64,000 nt of DNA, taken from Pseudosulfitobacter pseudonitzschiae. GTDB lineage: Bacteria; Pseudomonadota; Alphaproteobacteria; Rhodobacterales; Rhodobacteraceae. How positions within the stretch are numbered: the first letter of the stretch is position 1; each line of letters begins with the position of its first letter. The notes beneath the pieces were generated by a model. It did not search any database. It was not told the origin of the DNA and was given only the letters and a program-made list of their open reading frames with translations. Shown here in pieces: positions 59,091 through 64,000 of this stretch. The stretch spans positions 1-64,000 of the forward strand of contig NZ_CP022420.1 of NCBI RefSeq assembly GCF_002222635.1, written 5' to 3'. The position numbers were made by a program, and so were the translations under genes.

Positions 59091-59513
59091 ATGACGCAAC
59101 ATTCTCAATACGAGTCTCTCGTCATATTGATCCCCGGCAGATTAGGAACCCTTCAGGAAATGGCAATGCGCGAAACCTTTACATATGATTTCCTCAGTAT
59201 GGAACTGCCTCCGACAGTTTGTGATCCCGAATACAATAGGGTTGTCTTCAAGAAGGGTATATCAACCCTTTGTGGAACAAATATTGCCCGCTTTTTTACG
59301 GAAGAGCGAGCGGATTTGATGACCTTCGCTGCTTGCAATGTCTGTAGGCATATCCATGCCGCATCTCCCAGCAATCATTATCGGACTCCGATTCCAGGTG
59401 AGTGCGTTGGCGATATTAAGCAACAGCCAAATCACGATGATATGCGCGACCTTTGGTGCCGCAATGCCAATGTTCTCGATCTGCAATTTAGGTTCAACTA
59501 TCTTGAAATCTGA
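59091..59513 (+). CDS. hypothetical protein, possibly not a gene
   Basis: A 140-residue open frame starting right after the proC stop. Only the first 45 residues (MTQHSQYESLVILIPGRLGT) look protein-like; the remainder is His/Cys-rich with no family resemblance. It may be a fragment left by deletion. The following 109 bases up to 59622 hold nothing recognisable. Confidence 0.3.
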   Translation: MTQHSQYESLVILIPGRLGTLQEMAMRETFTYDFLSMELPPTVCDPEYNRVVFKKGISTLCGTNIARFFTEERADLMTFAACNVCRHIHAASPSNHYRTPIPGECVGDIKQQPNHDDMRDLWCRNANVLDLQFRFNYLEI

Positions 59514-59622
59514 AACTATGCCGCAGCAACGTTTGAGAGTTTTAGGCTGATGTACTTAGTCACTACTTAATGGGTTGCAAACCTCCGCGTGAATTCCCCG
59601 CTCAATGATTGAAAGACGCCAA

Positions 59623-60858
59623 ATGACCCTTATTTTATTGAAGAATGCCCGCATCGTTGACGGGGTCGCATGTGACCTTACCGATCCGATGGGTATCGTA
59701 ATTGAAGACGGCATGATCCGCGAGGTTGGCCCGAATGCGACGGTCAAGACGGATGAGGTGATGGATCTGGCCGGGTTGACGGTAATGCCGGGGCTGATTG
59801 ACTGTCATGTCCACGTCATCGCTACGACTGCCAATTTGGGGTTGAATGCGACGCTACCTCCTTCGTTAATTGCGGCGCGCAGCAGTGTACTAATGCGTAA
59901 TATGCTAATGCGCGGGTTCACGACTGTTCGCGATCTGGGCGGCGCAGACCGCGGACTGCAGCTTGCAGTCGAAGAAGGCATTTTTGTCGGACCACGTTTG
60001 GTGATCTGTGGCAAAGCCCTGTCGCAAACCGGAGGGCACACCGATTACCGCGGCCCCTATCACAGCCGAGATGTTAGCTGGTATGCGCAAAGCCTTGGCG
60101 CGATGGGGCGCATTTGTGATGGGGTTGCTGATGTGCAACGGGCCGCCCGGGATGAAATTAAAAACGGCGCGCAATTTGTAAAGGCTATGGCGGATGGAGG
60201 CGTATCATCACCATCCGACCCAGTTGGTTATCTTGTTTTCTCAGTCGATGAACTGAAGGCGATGGTCGAGATTGCAAAAAGCTTTGGCACCTATGCCACG
60301 GGGCACCTTTATACCGATGAGGCGATTGTCCGCGCCTTGGACTGTGGGTTTGAATGCATCGAACATGGGAACCTAATTTCAGACGCAACTATCATGCGGA
60401 TCGCCAAGGAAGGTATCCCACTGGTTCCGACCAATATCACCTACGACGTTCTTGCAAAATCGGGTGCCCGCTTTGGGTTGCTGCCGGAATCTGTCGCTAA
60501 GATCGCGGATGTGCGCGAGGCTGGGTTGGCACGACTGGAGAAGATGCATGCGGCGGGTGTCGTAATGGGCTATGGCTCTGATCTTCTGGGCGGTATGCAA
60601 ACCGAGCAGTCGGGCGAATTTCCGTTGCGCGGGCGCTATATTCCCGCTGACGCGGTGATCCGGTCGGCTACGGTAGATGCTGCAAAAGTATTGCGGATGG
60701 AAGGCAAGATCGGAACGATTGCGCCCGGTGCCTTTGCCGATATCATCGCGGTCGACGGAAATCCGCTGCAAAATCTTGATCTGCTTACGTCGCAGGGCGC
60801 CCATATGCCGCTGATCATGAAGGGTGGCAAAGCAATTAAAAAGATGGCGTCACTTTGA
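59623..60858 (+). CDS. amidohydrolase, imidazolonepropionase/prolidase type
   Basis: A 411-residue metal-dependent hydrolase. Metal ligands are visible: H62 and H64 (GLIDCHVHV), bridging K187 (GAQFVKAMADGG), H228 (ATGHLYT), H248 (CIEHGN) and D320 (GYGSDLLG). A Lys-bridged binuclear site with this spacing is typical of the Xaa-Pro dipeptidase-like (Sgx9260) amidohydrolases. With proC next to it, release of proline or a cyclic amino acid from a peptide or amide is plausible. The ATG at 59623 is preferred to one at 59605. Confidence 0.86.
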   Translation: MTLILLKNARIVDGVACDLTDPMGIVIEDGMIREVGPNATVKTDEVMDLAGLTVMPGLIDCHVHVIATTANLGLNATLPPSLIAARSSVLMRNMLMRGFTTVRDLGGADRGLQLAVEEGIFVGPRLVICGKALSQTGGHTDYRGPYHSRDVSWYAQSLGAMGRICDGVADVQRAARDEIKNGAQFVKAMADGGVSSPSDPVGYLVFSVDELKAMVEIAKSFGTYATGHLYTDEAIVRALDCGFECIEHGNLISDATIMRIAKEGIPLVPTNITYDVLAKSGARFGLLPESVAKIADVREAGLARLEKMHAAGVVMGYGSDLLGGMQTEQSGEFPLRGRYIPADAVIRSATVDAAKVLRMEGKIGTIAPGAFADIIAVDGNPLQNLDLLTSQGAHMPLIMKGGKAIKKMASL

Positions 60859-60998
60859 TGGCCAAATTGTATGCCGCGCGGCCCCGAGGGAACAAGAGGG
60901 TGAAGAAGCGCCTTTCAAGGGACAAGTTTGATCCACCACCGTGCTAATGTCCGCTCTGAGAATGAGTGGCATCAATCATCAACCAACAGGAGAGTAAA
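60859..60998. promoter_or_regulatory. leader of the second TRAP operon
   Basis: A 140-base gap. The ribosome site AGGAGAG is at 60988-60994. The palindrome of the first TRAP promoter is not found here, so control differs or it is co-transcribed with the amidohydrolase. Confidence 0.4.
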
Positions 60999-62120
60999 AT
61001 GAAAAAATTGATGACCATTACTGCGATTGCGACACTTTTTTCCAGCGTTGCATCGGCTGAAACTAACTTCATCGCCAACAGTTTTTACGAAGGTGCAGTG
61101 CCTATGTCAGGCGAGGGGTATGTTCGCTGGGCTGAGCTTGTCAAGCAGTTGTCGAACGGTGATCTGGTGCCTGAGGTCTTTACTGGCACAGTGCTTTTGG
61201 CACCCCGCGCAGCCCTTCAGGGCATTCAAGACAACGTGGTTCAGGTTGCGCATCACGCGGCGATCTATACGCCCTCTGATCTTCCAGTGGCAAATGCGGT
61301 GCAGGAGTTGGGTTTTGCTTATTCAGATCCGACTGTCGCAATTCTTGCTGTCACAGATTTTTCGATGAACAACCCAGTTCAGCTTGCCGAATGGAAAGAC
61401 AAGCGGGTGGTTTACCTTGGGGCCTATGCAACCCCAGCCTATGTTTTGATGTGTTCAAGCCCAGTTCGTACCCTCGAGGAGATGAAGGGCAAGCGCATTC
61501 GGACCGCCGGCTCAGCCGTTTCGGTCTGGGTCGAAGAGGCGGGGGGGATTCCCGTCAACGTGCCGTCAAGCGAGATGTATACAGGGCTTGAACGTGGCAC
61601 ACTGGATTGCGCCACGAACGCGGCGAGTGACCTTTTGGACAGGTCGCTTCTTGAGGTGGCAGAGCATACGACACTGCTGTCAACGGGGATGTATTGGTCT
61701 GGTCCGCAATGGGGCTACAATCCCGACTTCTGGGCGAGCCTTACGCCTGAGCAGCGCGAAATCCTTATGCAAGCTTCTGCGCGGTCGATGGCGCGCATGG
61801 TCATCGCTTATGGTACTAAGGTCAACGCAGGGCTAGAGGCATCCAAGGCAGCAGGCGGCAATGTATATGAGCCAGAACAAGATCTTGCAGATCATGTCGC
61901 TGAGTTCCGCAACCGCACCTCTGTCTCAGCCGCGGCAAAGGCCGACACCGATTTTGGTGTGGCCGAGCCAGAAGCGCTGATTGCCGACTTTGAGGAGACG
62001 ATGCAGAAATGGGCCGATTTGGTGGCCGATGTTGACACGAATAATGAAGACGCCCTGACTGATCTTGCGATGCGGGAAATTTTTAGCAAGGTTGATGCGA
62101 CAACCTACGGCGTAAATTGA
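60999..62120 (+). CDS. TRAP transporter solute-binding protein, second system
   Basis: A 373-residue protein with a signal peptide (MKKLMTITAIATLFSSVASA). It is longer than the first DctP and of a different subfamily. Features are RWAELVKQLSNGDLVPEVFT, LLAPRAALQGIQDNVVQVAH, GKRIRTAGSAVSVWVEEAGG and ERGTLDCATNAASDLLDRSL. AGGAGAG precedes the ATG by 5 bases. The ligand is unknown. Confidence 0.89.
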   Translation: MKKLMTITAIATLFSSVASAETNFIANSFYEGAVPMSGEGYVRWAELVKQLSNGDLVPEVFTGTVLLAPRAALQGIQDNVVQVAHHAAIYTPSDLPVANAVQELGFAYSDPTVAILAVTDFSMNNPVQLAEWKDKRVVYLGAYATPAYVLMCSSPVRTLEEMKGKRIRTAGSAVSVWVEEAGGIPVNVPSSEMYTGLERGTLDCATNAASDLLDRSLLEVAEHTTLLSTGMYWSGPQWGYNPDFWASLTPEQREILMQASARSMARMVIAYGTKVNAGLEASKAAGGNVYEPEQDLADHVAEFRNRTSVSAAAKADTDFGVAEPEALIADFEETMQKWADLVADVDTNNEDALTDLAMREIFSKVDATTYGVN

Positions 62121-62128
62121 CCGCCTGC

Positions 62129-62151
62129 GGGCCTGCGTGCGTCGCAGGCCC
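62129..62151 (+). terminator. hairpin between second dctP and dctQ
   Basis: GGGCCTGCG (62129-62137) pairs perfectly with CGCAGGCCC (62143-62151) around TGCGT, followed by ACTTTATCCTT. Probable attenuator, 8 bases after the stop. Confidence 0.7.
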
Positions 62152-62184
62152 ACTTTATCCTTACAAGAAAGGCTTGGTTGCAAG

Positions 62185-62679
62185 ATGAATTTGGTTCCTG
62201 GGACCATCCGTTGGCTAAACATTGGCACCGCCGTTGCAGCCTGTGTTGCTATGGTGCTGATGATGCTGCACATCACGCTTGACGTAGGAGTGCGATATTT
62301 TTTCAACGGGCAGATTGTCGGCACGCTGGAATGGGTTTCGTTCTACTATATGGTAGCGCTCGTTTTCCTTGGGTTCGGCTATGTAGAATACAAGAATGAG
62401 AACATTCGCGTCGACCTGTTTGCCCAGTTGATGCCAAAGCGAGTGCAGTTTGGCCTCTACATATTTGCTTGCCTGCTTGGCATGATCTTCTTTGGGATGC
62501 TTTTCTGGCGGACTTTGCTTGATGCCATCAGTGCAACCCAGCGCAGCGAAGAAGCGATGAGCAATTTTCGATTCCTAATTTGGCCTGCGCGTTGGACGCT
62601 TCCCATTGGCTTTGGGGGCACTTTTTTGGCCGTATTTGCAAACTTTCTGCGCGCGATTGTGCGCCGAGAGGCCCTTTGA
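62185..62679 (+). CDS. TRAP transporter small permease, second system
   Basis: A 164-residue four-helix protein: IGTAVAACVAMVLMMLHITL, EWVSFYYMVALVFLGFGYVE, LYIFACLLGMIFFGMLFWRT and a last segment near 135-155. YKNENIRVDLFAQLMPKRVQ is the DctQ loop. Not closely similar to the first DctQ. Confidence 0.87.
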   Translation: MNLVPGTIRWLNIGTAVAACVAMVLMMLHITLDVGVRYFFNGQIVGTLEWVSFYYMVALVFLGFGYVEYKNENIRVDLFAQLMPKRVQFGLYIFACLLGMIFFGMLFWRTLLDAISATQRSEEAMSNFRFLIWPARWTLPIGFGGTFLAVFANFLRAIVRREAL

Positions 62680-62713
62680 TGCAGCCGACCACAAAACTTT
62701 CAGAGGGCATGAA

Positions 62714-64000
62714 ATGAGCAACCTCGATATGGGGATCGCAGGAGTGGTTGCGGCACTTGTGTTAATCGCCATCCGCGTGCCAATCGGTCTGGCGCTTGGC
62801 CTGGTGTCAATCGCGGGCGTTGCGGTAATGTTCAACATGAATGTGGCTTGGGGGATGATATCGACCACGCCCTTCGACTATGTGGGCCAGTGGGAACTGT
62901 CGGCAGCGCCGATGTTCTTGCTGATGGGATTTATCTGCTCTTCCACAGACATGACACGCGGACTGTTTACCGCCCTTAGGCTATATCTTGCAAGATTACC
63001 CGGCGGTTTGGCGATCACCTCTGTGGCGGCCTGTGCCTTCTTTGCGGCAGCCTCGGGGTCATCGGTAGCGACCGCTGCTGCGATGTCTCGCATGGCTGTG
63101 CCGGAAATGCTTAACAACGGTTATGATAAGGGTTTGGCGACAGGAACGATTGCCGCATCGGGCACTTTGGGGTCCCTTATTCCGCCTTCGATCCTGCTTA
63201 TACTTTATGGGGTCTATGCGCAGGTGTCGGTAGGTCAACTGTTCATGGCGGGTTTTCTTCCGGGCCTTCTGTCGGCGTTTATCTACATCGCGATGATTTA
63301 CATCCGCGTGAAATTGAAACCAGAACTCGCTGGTACAGTGCAGATTGATACCACAGCACAAGAGCGGCGCGATGCGTTTCGCGACGTCTGGCCTTTGCCA
63401 ACATTGATCCTTGTTGTGCTGGGGGGAATCTTTTCTGGTGTTTTCTCACCCACTGAAGCGGGCGCACTGGGTGCATTCGCGGCCACCGTTATTGCAATCG
63501 TGCGACGAAAACTAACCTGGGCAGCCCTGGTCGATGCGGTTTCGCAGGCAATTGTATCTACAGCGTCAATCTTTATTATTTTGATTGGGTCGTTGTTTTT
63601 CACCAGGTTTTTGGCCCTGTCAGGATTTCCGCGGGCTTTTGCGGATGCAATTTTGTCGGTTAGCACGGAAACTTGGTGGATTTTGCTGGCTGTGACGTTG
63701 ATCTTTCTAGTTCTAGGAATGTTGATCGACAGTATCGGCCTGCTTTTATTGACGCTGCCAATCCTTGTGCCACTGGTGAATGAGGCCGATATCAATCCAG
63801 TTTGGTTTGGGATCATCATCATCAAGTTGCTTGAGATTGGATTGATTACCCCGCCGATCGGGCTAAATGTCTATGTAATAAACGGGGCGCTAAACAATCG
63901 CGTAACTTTGCCTGAAATTTTCCGCGGTATCACTTGGTTTGTCGCGATGGATATACTGACCTTGGTCATTCTGATCTCATTTCCGATCATTTCACTTTGG
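62714..64000 (+). CDS. TRAP transporter large permease, second system (runs off window)
   Basis: 429 codons are present without a stop, about the full length of a DctM. The frame begins MSNLDMGIAGVVAALVLIAI. Typical motifs are WELSAAPMFLLMGFICSSTD, SGSSVATAAAMSRMAVPEML, SGTLGSLIPPSILLILYGVY and INPVWFGIIIIKLLEIGLIT followed by PPIGLNVYVING. It completes a DctP-DctQ-DctM set. Confidence 0.9.
   Translation, partial: MSNLDMGIAGVVAALVLIAIRVPIGLALGLVSIAGVAVMFNMNVAWGMISTTPFDYVGQWELSAAPMFLLMGFICSSTDMTRGLFTALRLYLARLPGGLAITSVAACAFFAAASGSSVATAAAMSRMAVPEMLNNGYDKGLATGTIAASGTLGSLIPPSILLILYGVYAQVSVGQLFMAGFLPGLLSAFIYIAMIYIRVKLKPELAGTVQIDTTAQERRDAFRDVWPLPTLILVVLGGIFSGVFSPTEAGALGAFAATVIAIVRRKLTWAALVDAVSQAIVSTASIFIILIGSLFFTRFLALSGFPRAFADAILSVSTETWWILLAVTLIFLVLGMLIDSIGLLLLTLPILVPLVNEADINPVWFGIIIIKLLEIGLITPPIGLNVYVINGALNNRVTLPEIFRGITWFVAMDILTLVILISFPIISLW

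Noticed and set aside
1-64000. CRISPR array
   Set aside because: No regularly spaced direct repeats with unique spacers were seen on either strand.
1-64000. tRNA or rRNA genes
   Set aside because: No cloverleaf-like segment with a T-loop GTTCRA core or rRNA sequence was recognised.

Overview
The window looks like part of a repABC replicon (plasmid or chromid) of a GC-rich alphaproteobacterium, most likely a member of the Rhodobacteraceae. The support is a repA-repB-repC operon with a putative antisense RNA and a repeated partition palindrome, an HvrA-type H-NS remnant, DUF1127, DUF1403 and RHE_PE00001-type genes, several TRAP transporters, and high GC over most of the sequence. All calls come from reading the sequence; no database search was run.

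Layout. (1) 0.2-18.8 kb is metabolic and stress cargo: an exported vanadium haloperoxidase-like protein, a MAPEG/methyltransferase pair divergent from a LysR regulator, a GlxA-type regulator, and a same-strand run of methyltransferase, DUF1127, flavin monooxygenase, barrel protein, cupin, GST, methyltransferase and DHFR-like genes. A minus-strand acetyltransferase/PNPOx/AhpD-like group, an AraC regulator with repeated half-sites, DUF4142 plus cupredoxin, and a further GST and GNAT follow. (2) 19-28.5 kb is the plasmid backbone: ssb, a decayed H-NS gene, unknown plasmid genes, a second very large ParB-like protein, and repC, repB and repA. It carries a strong ctRNA candidate and three copies of an 18-bp palindrome that probably act as parS. 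(3) 28.8-36.3 kb holds a tyrosine recombinase with a 10-5-10 palindrome at its 5' side, DUF1403, ScpB-like, TniQ-TniB-TniA (Tn5053/Tn7-like) and a RHE_PE00001-like protein. No transposon ends are recognisable, so this is the least understood block. (4) 36.9-47.6 kb is a C-P lyase operon (phnF, phnG-M) fused to a four-gene ABC importer resembling 2-aminoethylphosphonate PhnSTUV systems rather than PhnCDE. (5) 47.7-54.2 kb is a graveyard of insertion sequences: an ISL3 fragment interrupted by an ISKra4-type element, an IS481 fragment, and a three-level nest (IS110 remnant containing an IS3 element that contains another IS110 element). A TetR gene lies inside this block. (6) 54.2-64 kb carries two TRAP transporters flanking a GAF protein, a pyrroline-5-carboxylate reductase and an amidohydrolase of the prolidase/imidazolonepropionase type. 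It is less GC-rich than the left part. The last dctM gene runs off the window.

How the parts fit. The rep, ParB, ssb and scpB-like genes serve replication and segregation. The phn block would import a phosphonate and release phosphate. The TRAP block would import an organic acid, amide or peptide-like solute and process it in the cytoplasm. Its first promoter contains two tandem 8-4-8 palindromes suited to the TetR protein encoded 3.7 kb upstream, on the far side of the nested insertion sequences. All three solute-binding-protein genes are followed by a hairpin before the membrane genes, suggesting attenuation that keeps binding protein in excess.
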